A DNA stretch of 61,058 nucleotides from Bacillota bacterium (GTDB taxonomy: Bacteria; Bacillota; Clostridia; Acetivibrionales; DSM-1351): contig JAEXFI010000006.1 of assembly GCA_023400235.1 (NCBI GenBank), positions 1 to 61,058 of the forward strand. The letters run 5' to 3'. Under the pieces are notes generated by a model, which searched no databases, was not told where the DNA came from, and was given only the letters and a program-made list of their open reading frames with translations. This document shows, piece after piece, positions 1-8,396 of this stretch (position 1 is the first letter of the stretch; every line of letters begins with the position of its first letter). A program made the position numbers and the translations under genes.

Positions 1-32
1 AGCCATGGTCATATCTGAAAAATAGCTTTAGA

Positions 33-250
33 GGGAGCTAGCTTGAAAGATACATGTTGTGTATCAAAGTGACTTTCAAGCAGCGAAAGCCACTGCGTGC
101 CTTTCATTACTATTTGTGTACGCGCCAGGCGCGTAGATGGGAGGTTAGCGTGAAAGATACACGTGGCAAGTCAAAATGGATTTCACGCAGCGAAAGCCAC
201 TGCATGTCTTTCATTACTATTTATGTACGCGCTATGCTTGTAGATAGGAG
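33..250 (+). repeat. Tandem ~107-bp structured leader repeat upstream of ECF sigma gene
   Basis: Two imperfect copies with a period of 106-107 bases (about 33-138 and 139-246) lie directly before the sigma gene. Each copy holds a stem (GCTTGAAAG 41-49 with CTTTCAAGC 73-81; GCGTGAAA 148-155 with TTTCACGC 181-188), a conserved GCAGCGAAAGCCACTGC element that can fold as a GAAA-capped hairpin, a third hairpin (TACGCGCCAGGCGCGTA, degenerate in copy 2) and a purine-rich RBS-like GGGAGG/AGGAG. The first stem changes T-A to G-C between copies, a compensatory change that supports RNA folding. The last RBS-like block is the sigma gene's own ribosome binding site. Function unknown; a structured 5' leader is inference. 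Confidence 0.7.
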
Positions 251-256
251 ATTAAT

Positions 257-808
257 ATGAATGATCGTGCGATAATAAAAAAGCTGAAGCAGAACAATGA
301 AAAGGCGATAAAGGAACTTATCGACAAATACGGCCGGTATGTTGCGGCAGTTGTATGCGGAGTCAGTGGTGCTGTATTTAAGGCTGAGGATGTTGAAGAG
401 GTGGTGTCAGATGTTTTTTATTCTGTTTGGAAGAATAGGCATAATCTTTTGGAAATCGATTCAATAAAGCCCTATCTGGCTCAAGCTGCCCGGAATATAA
501 CCAAAAATAAATTCAGCCAGGTAAAGGATGAGCAGCCATTGGATGACGAAATCGAGGCGTTTGATACTGAGGAAACAGAGGAACTGTTAATCCGGAAAGA
601 AGAAATATCAATTGTAAAGGAATTTATGGGTACAATGAAATATCCGGATAAAGACATCCTTGCAGCATACTATTTTAGGGATTACAAGCTTGAGGATATT
701 GCAGCCATGTATAAGCTCCCCTTGTCTACTGTTAAATCAAAGATTTATCGGGGAAGAAAAACAATTATTGAGTATTTTAAAGAAAGAGGTTATATTTATG
801 AAAATTAA
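257..808 (+). CDS. ECF-type RNA polymerase sigma factor
   Basis: A 183-residue sigma-70 family protein of the extracytoplasmic-function class. Region 2 spans roughly residues 10-80 (the AEDVEEVVSDVFYSVW stretch is the core-binding and -10 recognition helix) and region 4 spans about 120-175, with the helix-turn-helix YKLEDIAAMYKLPLSTVKSKIYRGR. Length is normal for the class. The start ATG follows AGATAGGAG. The gene overlaps the next one by 11 bases, and that product looks like its membrane anti-sigma factor, so the pair is probably co-transcribed and autoregulated. The signal sensed is not visible. Confidence 0.9.
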   Translation: MNDRAIIKKLKQNNEKAIKELIDKYGRYVAAVVCGVSGAVFKAEDVEEVVSDVFYSVWKNRHNLLEIDSIKPYLAQAARNITKNKFSQVKDEQPLDDEIEAFDTEETEELLIRKEEISIVKEFMGTMKYPDKDILAAYYFRDYKLEDIAAMYKLPLSTVKSKIYRGRKTIIEYFKERGYIYEN

Positions 809-1904
809 TTTTAGGATGCGTAAGATATTTGCCGAGTCGTATGAAGCAAATAATATATGCAATAATGAAATAAGTGTTCCTGACATTGACCTGAACAGGG
901 TTAAAAGGCTTACAATGAGTAAAATACGGCAGGAGGAAAATAAAAAGCTCCTGACTATCAGGAGTATCGGTACCAAAGCTGCCTGTGCCGTTATAGCGGC
1001 GGTACTGATTACTACTGGAAGCGTTTATGCTTTTAGAGACGAAGGCTTTCAAAGCTTCATCAGCCAGTTGACAGGCGTACAGCAGACAAAGATACTGAGG
1101 GTAGGAGAGGCTGTTGCAAACAGGGATTATAAAATGAAGGTGCATGAAATAGTCACTGATTCATATGTGGGAGATGTTGTCATATCAGTGGAAGCGTTGA
1201 GTGATAGCAGTAAAAAAGATTTTGACAACTACCGTATTGACCTTAAGCATATTGGAAGTGGTTATGGCTTAGGAGAATTGGAAGAATACAGAGAGACATA
1301 TACCAGGTATTATAAAATCAGCTTTTCCGGCGCAACACATAAATATTCCCGTAACGATGGCAAGCTTAAATTTTCTGTCAGAGGGATGAAGCAAGACATT
1401 GAAGTCCCTTTGTCTTCTACTGTGGAGCTTATGGATAGGGAGATTGCTGAAGATAATTCAAACGGGTATGAATACAGATTCAACAAATTTCATTTATCAG
1501 AAATAGGCCTGACATTAGAAGGTACTGATACAAGAAATTTGGAGTGCGAATATTGGTATAATATTGAGCTGCTGTTTGCTGATGGATCTAAAGAGCTGCT
1601 GGCAAAGAAGATGAATGAAAATAGTATTAAAACACCCATCCCGGATACTGCAAAAAACTCGTCTGGTAAATCAAAGAGATATGATGACGGCGTGGAATCC
1701 CTTACACAAAATACTGCAGCCGCTACGGGAAACACAATAATCGATACATCTGTAAACGGTGATTTGAACAGCGGAGGCTCCATGTATCACTCGGGTGATA
1801 TTGATAATTATGTAAATGTGGGTATAAGATTTTCCAAAAACCTCCCGCTGGATACAATTAAGCAGGTTATTATAAATGGTATAGCCTATGATGTTAAAGA
1901 TTAA
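798..1904 (+). CDS. DUF4179-type membrane anti-sigma factor
   Basis: A 368-residue protein starting at ATG 798 inside the end of the sigma gene, with AAAGAAAGAGGT as ribosome binding site. An in-frame extension upstream to 660 is just the overlapping sigma gene read in another frame. A short cytoplasmic N-terminus (about 1-55) is followed by one membrane segment near residues 58-78 (AACAVIAAVLITTGSVYAF) and a large extracytoplasmic domain that ends in a conserved-looking IKQVIINGIAYDV tail. This is the usual architecture of clostridial DUF4179 proteins encoded beside ECF sigma factors. Role as anti-sigma factor rests on this context. Confidence 0.8.
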   Translation: MKINFRMRKIFAESYEANNICNNEISVPDIDLNRVKRLTMSKIRQEENKKLLTIRSIGTKAACAVIAAVLITTGSVYAFRDEGFQSFISQLTGVQQTKILRVGEAVANRDYKMKVHEIVTDSYVGDVVISVEALSDSSKKDFDNYRIDLKHIGSGYGLGELEEYRETYTRYYKISFSGATHKYSRNDGKLKFSVRGMKQDIEVPLSSTVELMDREIAEDNSNGYEYRFNKFHLSEIGLTLEGTDTRNLECEYWYNIELLFADGSKELLAKKMNENSIKTPIPDTAKNSSGKSKRYDDGVESLTQNTAAATGNTIIDTSVNGDLNSGGSMYHSGDIDNYVNVGIRFSKNLPLDTIKQVIINGIAYDVKD

Positions 1905-1954
1905 TTAAGAAATATAATATGAATGAAATTGAGATATAATTTGCTTCCCGGGCA

Positions 1955-2061
1955 AGAGGGGGTTCGTCGAAGGGGGAAGTAGTTCCCCCTAGCGAACAAG
2001 AAAATTTGCTGCACTTCACACCAATAAGCACTGTAAAAACTGAGCGCAGCGAATTTTCTTG
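1955..2061. terminator. Nested inverted repeats between convergent genes
   Basis: Two structures lie between the convergent anti-sigma and AraC genes. The first is a hairpin around 1963-1996 with arms GGGGGAA/TTCCCCC and outer GTTCG/CGAAC. The second is a 16-base inverted repeat, CAAGAAAATTTGCTGC (1997-2012) against GCAGCGAATTTTCTTG (2046-2061), with one G-T mismatch. A bidirectional terminator is the simplest reading. A small MITE-like remnant is the alternative. Confidence 0.5.
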
Positions 2062-2071
2062 AGCTTATTCC

Positions 2072-2989
2072 CTACTCTGTCCTGGACTTAATAGGCATTA
2101 TATAATCGATAATTACCTTTTCACCCCTGTTTAGCGGTTTACTGAATCGCTCATGGGTATATACCTCGCACCAATAGAAATTTTCATAGTCGATCTCTTC
2201 CCCGGTTTTTTCAACAGCTTCGGTTATCAGTAAATACGCCGATGTGACTATATCAGGAACACTATTTCCTTCAATCTGCACCTGCGCCGTCATGCCTTGG
2301 GGGATATGTCTTGCAGACAGCCCTTCAGGTATTTCTGTACCAATCTTTACGAAATCGCCAATAATTATTTGGAAGTTCTGATTATCAATAAAATCGTGCA
2401 TAAGGCCAATGCCGTCATTAGCATCAATGTCGTCGCAGCATTTGGCATTTGACAGCAGGTTCAGTTTTTCAATCACACCGCTTTGGAAAAAATCCTGCCA
2501 CACCCTGCCTCCCTCTGAAAAAGAGGTCTCACGGTGCATACCAACCATTAAGCGTTCCTCTGCTTTTTTGTAAATAATCCTTTTCATCTCTGCCATTATT
2601 CGTTTTCCTCCTATAAATCTCATTTCTGAGAAGTTGATAGGGAGATAGTCATTAAGCCCAACAGCTTCAAGTCTTGCCTCTGACGGGGTAATTCCATGGT
2701 GCTCCTTAAATGCACGCGAGAAGGCGGAATGAGACTGAAATCCAAATTTAACGGCTGCGTCTATAACCGAAATGCCGTTATTTCTAAGTGTATGTCCTGC
2801 CAGGGTGAGCCTGCGTTTTCTCACATAATCGGCAATACTTATTCCCGATACAAAAATGAAAATACGTTGGAACAAAGCTGCAGGACTCATGGTGATTTTG
2901 GATATTTCATTATAATCAATCTCACAGCCCTCTGCAATGATTCTTTCCAAATAAAGTATAACATTGTCAAAAGCCTTGCTGCTGTTCAT
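2072..2989 (-). CDS. AraC family regulator with GyrI-like effector domain
   Basis: A 305-residue transcription factor. The N-terminal AraC/XylS DNA-binding domain (about 8-110) has two helix-turn-helix units; the second reads ISVIDAAVKFGFQSHSAFSRAFKEHHGITPSEAR. The C-terminal half (about 150-300) resembles the GyrI-like/AraC effector-binding fold that binds small hydrophobic ligands. The chosen start is ATG at 2989, eight bases after AGGAGG; the upstream in-frame GTG at 2998 abuts that ribosome binding site and is unlikely. It is transcribed alone and convergent with the anti-sigma gene. Ligand and targets unknown. Confidence 0.85.
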   Translation of the reverse strand: MNSSKAFDNVILYLERIIAEGCEIDYNEISKITMSPAALFQRIFIFVSGISIADYVRKRRLTLAGHTLRNNGISVIDAAVKFGFQSHSAFSRAFKEHHGITPSEARLEAVGLNDYLPINFSEMRFIGGKRIMAEMKRIIYKKAEERLMVGMHRETSFSEGGRVWQDFFQSGVIEKLNLLSNAKCCDDIDANDGIGLMHDFIDNQNFQIIIGDFVKIGTEIPEGLSARHIPQGMTAQVQIEGNSVPDIVTSAYLLITEAVEKTGEEIDYENFYWCEVYTHERFSKPLNRGEKVIIDYIMPIKSRTE

Positions 2990-2998
2990 GATAAACAC

Positions 2999-3255
2999 CT
3001 CCTGCGATAAATATTATAGGATTTAAAAGCATATTGCTTTACATTGCGCGTACTGTTTCTGCACAAGCCTCACAACGGCAGGTGGAAAGCCAGGGCGGGT
3101 TTTGACCCACAATACCCGGCTTAAGGCTGGAAGCGACAGTAAATATTTTACCATCAATCAAGTTTTAAGTATAGAAAGTTATGTTTCAAGCTGCAAAGGG
3201 CTTAAGAAAGACTTAATGAGCCTGAAGTGCCGAAGTACGGGTTAATTAAGTCTTT
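2999..3255. other. Intergenic region with potential RNA structure
   Basis: No coding potential seen. Bases 3075-3145 are GC-rich and contain several short complementary blocks (GGGT/ACCC, CCGGC/GCTGG). A clearer stem is AAAGACTTAAT (3207-3217) with ATTAAGTCTTT (3245-3255), 11 perfect pairs around a 27-base loop. I recognise no known RNA family. It could serve as leader or terminator for an adjacent transcript. Confidence 0.35.
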
Positions 3256-3288
3256 ATAAGTCTTTAATGGACTATATTTTATGAAAGC

Positions 3289-3316
3289 TTGACATTGGGT
3301 TCTTCCGGCATATAAA
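3289..3316 (+). promoter_or_regulatory. Probable sigma-A promoter for the VOC gene
   Basis: TTGACA (3289-3294) is followed after 16 bases by TATAAA (3311-3316), about 210 bases before the start codon of the downstream gene. The long 5' leader is unusual, but no closer promoter is evident. Confidence 0.5.
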
Positions 3317-3523
3317 ATTATTTTGCAGAGGTGGCCTGATGGAAATAAGATTGTACAGCGGTTATTGATTATGCCTTTTGATATAAACTGCGGGAATTCA
3401 GTATACTAATATATTTGCAGACAGATTTAGTAACACTGCATGCATGCCTGGGATAAAAGCATTTCCACAGGCTCTATGATTAAGTATTTTCAAGCCGGCT
3501 GTATTACGGAGGAGGAGAAAAGC

Positions 3524-3892
3524 ATGAAAACTATAATACCAAACTTGTTTATAGACAACTGTAAGGAGAATCTTGAATACTACAGACAGATTTTTGGCGG
3601 TGAGTTAAAAAACATAGTTCCCAGGTTCGATGAAGCTGGAAAGATAATGCATGCAGAACTGCATATAAATGAAATTTGTATCCTGTATTTTGGTGACAAA
3701 TTGGAAGAAGAACCACCCAATCCTAATATCCATATATTTTTGAAGTTAGCAGCGGAGGATGATATACAGAAGATATATAATGCCTTAAAGGATGATGGTG
3801 ATGTGGAGAAAGAGCTGGGTGAATCCTTCTGGGGGACCTTGCATGCAGTAGTAATCGACAGGAACGGAATAACCTGGGATTTGGACAAGTGA
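3524..3892 (+). CDS. VOC family (glyoxalase/PhnB-like) protein
   Basis: A 122-residue protein of the vicinal-oxygen-chelate fold, PhnB-like subgroup. The start MKTIIPNLFIDNCKENLEYY and the IFGGELKNIVPRFDEAGKIMHAELHI block match the first beta-alpha-beta-beta-beta module, and FWGTLHAVVIDRNGITWDLD matches the end of the second. ATG 3524 is chosen because GGAGGAGGAG lies just upstream; the in-frame ATG at 3440 has no such signal. Such proteins often act in antibiotic or electrophile resistance, but the substrate here cannot be told. Monocistronic, followed by a terminator. Confidence 0.85.
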   Translation: MKTIIPNLFIDNCKENLEYYRQIFGGELKNIVPRFDEAGKIMHAELHINEICILYFGDKLEEEPPNPNIHIFLKLAAEDDIQKIYNALKDDGDVEKELGESFWGTLHAVVIDRNGITWDLDK

Positions 3893-3971
3893 AGAAGTTT
3901 TTAAGGCAGCTGAGCGCTGATTTATTATACAAATTTTAATAATGGCCAATTCGCCACAATTTATTTCATTA

Positions 3972-4009
3972 CCGCATATTCAGGTTTGACTTGAAATGCG
4001 GCTTTTTTA
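3972..4009 (+). terminator. Rho-independent terminator after VOC gene
   Basis: CCGCATATTCA pairs with TGAAATGCGG (one mismatch) and is followed directly by CTTTTTTAT. It separates the VOC gene from the hydrogenase operon. Confidence 0.85.
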
Positions 4010-4123
4010 TACCCGCTTACGTCTGCTCAAATATGCTCATGTATGTCACAGCATGGTAATAAGCCAAATTTAGAAAATACCGTATCTACAATATTTTTTC
4101 AGGATTGTACTCCTATATAAACA

Positions 4124-4175
4124 TTGATGATACCTGACTGCAGGTATTAAAATGAATTTGATAAAAAAATAACAA
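4124..4175 (+). promoter_or_regulatory. hydCBA promoter region: palindrome and Rex-like operator
   Basis: A candidate promoter is TTGATG (4124-4129), 17-base spacer, TTAAAA (4147-4152). The spacer contains a perfect palindrome, ATACCTG-actg-CAGGTAT (4130-4147). Just downstream, 4158-4175 (TTGATAA-n4-ATAACAA) matches the clostridial Rex operator TTGTTAA-n4-TTAACAA at six of seven positions in each half. Rex is an NADH/NAD-sensing repressor known to control hydrogenase genes in clostridia. Regulation by Rex is inference from the site; no rex gene is in the window. Confidence 0.5.
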
Positions 4176-4228
4176 TGTAAAAACAAAATAAATAAGGTTA
4201 TTTTTCACGTATCGGGGAGGCGAAATAA

Positions 4229-4702
4229 ATGAAGGATTCAAAAATTGAAGTTGTTGATGCCGTATTAAATAAATATGATTATAACAAATCATATCTTATT
4301 GCAGTCTTGCAGGAAATTCAAAATGAATACAAGTATTTGCCGGAGGATTTACTGGAACATGTGGCACGGAAATTGGACATAAATCTTTCTAAAATATTCA
4401 GTGTGGCAACCTTCTATGAAAATTTTTCTCTGGTTCCAAAGGGAAAATACATAATAAAGGTCTGTGATGGAACTGCCTGTCATGTAAGAAAATCAATTCC
4501 TATTCTCAATGCCATGAGAAAAGAGCTGGGACTGGATGACAAAAAGCATACCACAGACGATATGCTGTTTACAGTGGAGACGGTTTCCTGTCTGGGAGCC
4601 TGCGGACTTGCACCTGTTATTACCATAAACGACAAGGTGTACGCAAAAATGACGCCTGAAATGACTATAGAAATTTTAAAGACTTTAAGGAGTGAAGGAT
4701 AA
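4229..4702 (+). CDS. hydC: NuoE-like subunit of electron-bifurcating [FeFe]-hydrogenase
   Basis: A 157-residue thioredoxin-like [2Fe-2S] ferredoxin subunit of the NuoE/HydC family. The cluster ligands are visible as CDGTAC near residues 86-91 and CLGACG near 126-131. The N-terminal helical domain (VLNKYDYNKSYLIAVLQEIQNEYKYLPEDLLEHVA) is typical. RBS GGGGAGG precedes ATG 4229. The stop TAA/ATG of hydB overlap by one base, so translation is probably coupled. It works with HydB and HydA to couple NADH and reduced ferredoxin oxidation to H2 formation. Confidence 0.93.
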   Translation: MKDSKIEVVDAVLNKYDYNKSYLIAVLQEIQNEYKYLPEDLLEHVARKLDINLSKIFSVATFYENFSLVPKGKYIIKVCDGTACHVRKSIPILNAMRKELGLDDKKHTTDDMLFTVETVSCLGACGLAPVITINDKVYAKMTPEMTIEILKTLRSEG

Positions 4703-6573
4703 TGAAAATAAATAATCTGGAAGAATTAAAAACCTTTTCCGCCAAGTCGATAAAGGCGCTGGAAAATCAGAAAAAGAAGGTTCTGGTATGTGCAGGAACA
4801 GGGTGTGTTGCCGGAGGCTCTATAGAAATCTACAACAGGATCAGGGAGCTGATTGAACAGCACGAGCTGCTGGTGGATTTGGAGCTGGAATATGAAAAGG
4901 AAGGCATCGGTGTTAAGAAAAGCGGCTGTCACGGCTTTTGTGAAATGGGCCCACTGGTTAGAATCGAGCCGGAAAATTATTTGTACTTAAGAGTGCAATT
5001 GGAAGATTGCGTTGAGATTGTTGAAGATACACTCATAAATAACAGACCTGTGGAGCGTTTGATGTACAGCTCAGAAAACCGTATTTACAAAGCGCAGGAG
5101 GATATTCCCTTCTATCACAAGCAGACAAGACAGGTTCTGAAGAATTGCGGCAGCATAAATGCCGAATCCTTTACGGAATATGTTGCAAAAGGCGGTTACC
5201 AGGCTCTTAGCAAGGTACTGTTTGAAATGGAGCCCCAGGAGGTTTGTCAATCCATAATTGATTCCAATCTCAGAGGAAGAGGGGGCGGAGGCTATCCGGC
5301 CGGAAGAAAGTGGTCACAGGTGCTGAAGCAGGACAGCAAGGTAAAATACATTGTCTGTAACGGTGACGAAGGTGACCCCGGAGCCTTTATGGACAGAAGC
5401 ATCATGGAGGGCGACCCTCATGGAGTAATAGAAGGCATGCTCATTGCAGGGTATGCTACAAAAAGCACCGCAGGCTACATATATGTGAGAGCCGAATATC
5501 CTCTTGCGGTGGATAGACTCAGGATTGCAATAGAGGATGCCAGAAAGCACGGCTTATTGGGAGAAAACATACTTGCTTCGGGTTTTTCCTTTGACATTAA
5601 TATAAATAAGGGTGCAGGAGCCTTTGTTTGCGGAGAGGGCAGTGCCTTGACCGCCTCAATAGAGGGGGAAAGAGGAATGCCAAGGGTAAAGCCGCCCAGG
5701 ACGGTTGAAAAGGGGCTGTGGCAGAAGCCTACCGTGCTGAACAATGTAGAGACCTTCGCAAACGTACCCTTGATAATCAGAAACGGAAGTGAATGGTTCC
5801 GGGGTATCGGTCCGGAAAACAGTCCGGGAACAAAGGCCTTTGCCATTACCGGAAATGTAAATAACACAGGACTTATAGAAGTTCCCATGGGTACCGCTCT
5901 GAGGGAAGTAATCTTTGACATAGGCGGCGGTATCAAGGACGGAAAGAAATTCAAGGCCGTCCAGATAGGAGGACCCTCCGGAGGCTGTCTTACCCAGGAA
6001 CACCTGGAGCTTCCCCTGGACTTTGACTCACTTAAGAAGGTGGGGGCCATGATAGGCTCAGGCGGTCTTGTTGTAATGGATGAAGACACCTGTATGGTCG
6101 AGGTTGCACGATTCTTTATGAACTTTACCCAGAACGAGTCCTGCGGAAAATGCGTTCCCTGCAGGGAAGGCACAAAGCGGATGCTGGAGATACTGGAAAG
6201 AATAGTTGCCGGAAAGGGCAGTATGGAAGACCTGGTGCTGCTGGAAGAGCTGGCGGATACCATAAGCAGCACGGCCCTGTGCGGCCTGGGCAAATCCGCT
6301 GCAAGCCCTGTGGTCAGCACCCTTAAATACTTCAGAGATGAATATATTGAACATGTTGTTGATAAAAAATGTGTCACACATACCTGCAAGGCCTTGGGCT
6401 CAATAGTCATAGACAAGGAAAAGTGCAGGGGCTGCAGCAAATGCGCCAGAATATGTCCTGTTCAGGCAATTGACGGGAAAATAAAAGAACCTTACACAAT
6501 AAACCAAAGCAAATGTATAAAGTGCGGCGCATGTATCGAAGCCTGCTCCTTCAAGGCCATAATGGAGGCATGA
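4702..6573 (+). CDS. hydB: NuoF-like NADH-binding subunit of bifurcating [FeFe]-hydrogenase
   Basis: A 623-residue flavoprotein subunit. Order of parts: an N-terminal thioredoxin-like [2Fe-2S] domain (CAGTGC, CHGFC, residues 30-85), the NADH/FMN core with GRGGGGYPAGRKW and GDEGDPGAFMDR, a SLBB region, a [4Fe-4S] site ESCGKCVPCREGTKRM with distal CGLGK, and a C-terminal pair of [4Fe-4S] clusters (CRGCSKCARICP, CIKCGACIEACS). It oxidises NADH with FMN and passes electrons into HydA. The C-terminal ferredoxin extension distinguishes HydB from complex I NuoF. Second gene of the hydCBA operon. Confidence 0.95.
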   Translation: MKINNLEELKTFSAKSIKALENQKKKVLVCAGTGCVAGGSIEIYNRIRELIEQHELLVDLELEYEKEGIGVKKSGCHGFCEMGPLVRIEPENYLYLRVQLEDCVEIVEDTLINNRPVERLMYSSENRIYKAQEDIPFYHKQTRQVLKNCGSINAESFTEYVAKGGYQALSKVLFEMEPQEVCQSIIDSNLRGRGGGGYPAGRKWSQVLKQDSKVKYIVCNGDEGDPGAFMDRSIMEGDPHGVIEGMLIAGYATKSTAGYIYVRAEYPLAVDRLRIAIEDARKHGLLGENILASGFSFDININKGAGAFVCGEGSALTASIEGERGMPRVKPPRTVEKGLWQKPTVLNNVETFANVPLIIRNGSEWFRGIGPENSPGTKAFAITGNVNNTGLIEVPMGTALREVIFDIGGGIKDGKKFKAVQIGGPSGGCLTQEHLELPLDFDSLKKVGAMIGSGGLVVMDEDTCMVEVARFFMNFTQNESCGKCVPCREGTKRMLEILERIVAGKGSMEDLVLLEELADTISSTALCGLGKSAASPVVSTLKYFRDEYIEHVVDKKCVTHTCKALGSIVIDKEKCRGCSKCARICPVQAIDGKIKEPYTINQSKCIKCGACIEACSFKAIMEA

Positions 6574-6643
6574 TATCAGAGCGCTCAGTAACAACCTTGT
6601 TTTTAATGCAGTATAGCGTGTCTACGCAGATAGGAGAAATTAT

Positions 6644-8365
6644 ATGGGAAACATGATAATAGATGGACAGATAATTGAATTTGGTGAAGAAAAAAACATA
6701 CTTGCCGTAATCCGTAAGGCGGGCATTGAACTTCCAACCTTCTGCTATCATTCTGAACTGAGTGTTTACGGAGCATGCAGAATGTGTATGGTTGAGGACA
6801 AGTGGGGAGGCACGCTGACCTCCTGCTCCACTCCGCCCAAGGATGGAATGGAAGTTTGGACAAATACGGAGAAGCTGAAAAAACACAGAAAAATGATTCT
6901 TGAGCTGCTGCTGGCAAACCACGACAGAGATTGCACCACCTGTGAGAAAAGCGGGAGATGCAGGCTGCAGGAGATAGCTCTGAAGGTTGGGGTAAAGCAG
7001 ATAAGATTTGGCCAGGAAAAGAAGGAGATCCCTGTGGATGACCTGGGCCCCTCCATTGTAAGAAATCCCAACAAATGCATTCTGTGCGGGGACTGCGTAA
7101 GAGCCTGTCAGGAAATACAGGGCGTGGGAGTGCTGGATTTCGCATACAGAGGCTCAAACCTGCAGGTTACCACAGCCTTTAACAAGGCACTTCACCAGGT
7201 TGACTGCGTTAACTGCGGACAGTGCCGTGTGGTATGCCCCACCGGTGCCTTGATGATAAAAAAGGACATAGACAGGGCCTACGAAGCTTTACAGGACAAG
7301 AACAAACGGGTTATAGCCCAGATTGCTCCGGCTGTGAGGGTTGCAATTGGTGAAGAGTTCGGAATGGAGCCCGGCGCCGTCACTATGGGAAAGATAGTTG
7401 CAGCCCTGAGAAAGCTCGGCTTTGATCAGATTTTCGACACAGCCGTAGGCGCCGACCTTACAGTTATAGAAGAGGCGGAGGAGCTCATGGAGCGGATACA
7501 GAACAGGGAGCAGCAGGCCAAAAAGGGCACTGCCAAGGTGCAATACCCGCTTTTCAGCTCCTGCTGCCCGGCCTGGTTCAAGTATGCGGAGCAAAAGCAT
7601 CCCGACCTGATGGGTCATGTGTCCTCCTGCCGCTCACCTCAGCAGATGTTCGGAGTGGTAATAAAGGAAGAGTTTAAAAAGCTCTGTAAAAACGATGACA
7701 AGGAAAATATTGTAATAGCAATAATGCCTTGCACAGCCAAAAAATTCGAGGCTGCAAGACCTGAGAACAGTACTGACGGCATAAGGGACGTGGATATGGT
7801 AATAACCACTCAGGAGCTTGCCATAATGATACAGCAGAGCGGTATTGTGTTCAGTGAGCTGGAGGATGAGGCCCTGGATATGCCCTTCGGCTTCACCAGC
7901 GGTGCCGGAGTAATCTTCGGAGTGAGCGGAGGAGTTTCCGAGGCTGTGCTGAGATACTATTTCAAGGAAAAAAATGCAGCTACCCTTCAGAGCATATCAT
8001 ATTCCGGAGTAAGGGGAATGGAAGGTGTAAAGGAAGCAAGCGTTGAGATAGACGGCAGAGCTGTAAGAATAGGTGTGGTGCACGGTCTGAAGAATGCTGA
8101 AAGCCTTATAAAGAAAATAGAAAAAGGTGAGGAGAGGTTCGACTTTGTAGAAGTAATGGCTTGCCCCGGAGGCTGCATAGGCGGAGCAGGACAGCCAATT
8201 CCCCAGAACAGCGATGTGAGGAAGAAAAGAGCAAAAGGCATTTACAAGGTGGATAAGGCTTCCCCCATAAAGAGGTCGGAGGACAATCCTGCAATCGAAG
8301 CCCTGTACAACGGAATTCTCATAAGCAACAGAGAGATACTGCACAGGCATAAACACAAAAAGTAA
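6644..8365 (+). CDS. hydA: [FeFe]-hydrogenase catalytic subunit
   Basis: A 573-residue enzyme, the length of the classical clostridial M3-type hydrogenase. Parts in order: plant-type [2Fe-2S] domain (C34, C45, C48, C61), a His-Cys3 [4Fe-4S] site (H93, C97, C100, C106), a two-cluster ferredoxin domain (CILCGDC, CVNCGQC), then the H-cluster domain with the three signatures SSCCPAW (C307/C308), MPCTAKKFE and EVMACPGGCIGGAGQP. The first signature has Ser for the usual Thr. It catalyses reversible H2 production. RBS AGATAGGAG lies upstream. Co-transcribed with hydC and hydB; a 70-base gap follows hydB. Confidence 0.97.
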   Translation: MGNMIIDGQIIEFGEEKNILAVIRKAGIELPTFCYHSELSVYGACRMCMVEDKWGGTLTSCSTPPKDGMEVWTNTEKLKKHRKMILELLLANHDRDCTTCEKSGRCRLQEIALKVGVKQIRFGQEKKEIPVDDLGPSIVRNPNKCILCGDCVRACQEIQGVGVLDFAYRGSNLQVTTAFNKALHQVDCVNCGQCRVVCPTGALMIKKDIDRAYEALQDKNKRVIAQIAPAVRVAIGEEFGMEPGAVTMGKIVAALRKLGFDQIFDTAVGADLTVIEEAEELMERIQNREQQAKKGTAKVQYPLFSSCCPAWFKYAEQKHPDLMGHVSSCRSPQQMFGVVIKEEFKKLCKNDDKENIVIAIMPCTAKKFEAARPENSTDGIRDVDMVITTQELAIMIQQSGIVFSELEDEALDMPFGFTSGAGVIFGVSGGVSEAVLRYYFKEKNAATLQSISYSGVRGMEGVKEASVEIDGRAVRIGVVHGLKNAESLIKKIEKGEERFDFVEVMACPGGCIGGAGQPIPQNSDVRKKRAKGIYKVDKASPIKRSEDNPAIEALYNGILISNREILHRHKHKK

Positions 8366-8396
8366 ATAAGCTTTACAAGAAGCAGCATACCGGCAG

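Noticed and set aside
54..260. A 68-codon ORF over the leader repeat
   Set aside because: The two repeat copies are read in different frames, conservation follows RNA-like stems rather than codons, and there is no fitting start signal.
5475..6440. Long minus-strand ORFs inside hydB, and similar ones inside hppA (21542-22138) and cca (16667-17734)
   Set aside because: They are shadows of strongly supported plus-strand genes, with unnatural composition and no ribosome binding sites.
6600..6640. Hairpin GCGT-gtct-ACGC with AGATAGGAG before hydA resembles the leader repeat at 230-250
   Set aside because: The similarity is limited to a four-pair stem and an ordinary Shine-Dalgarno sequence.
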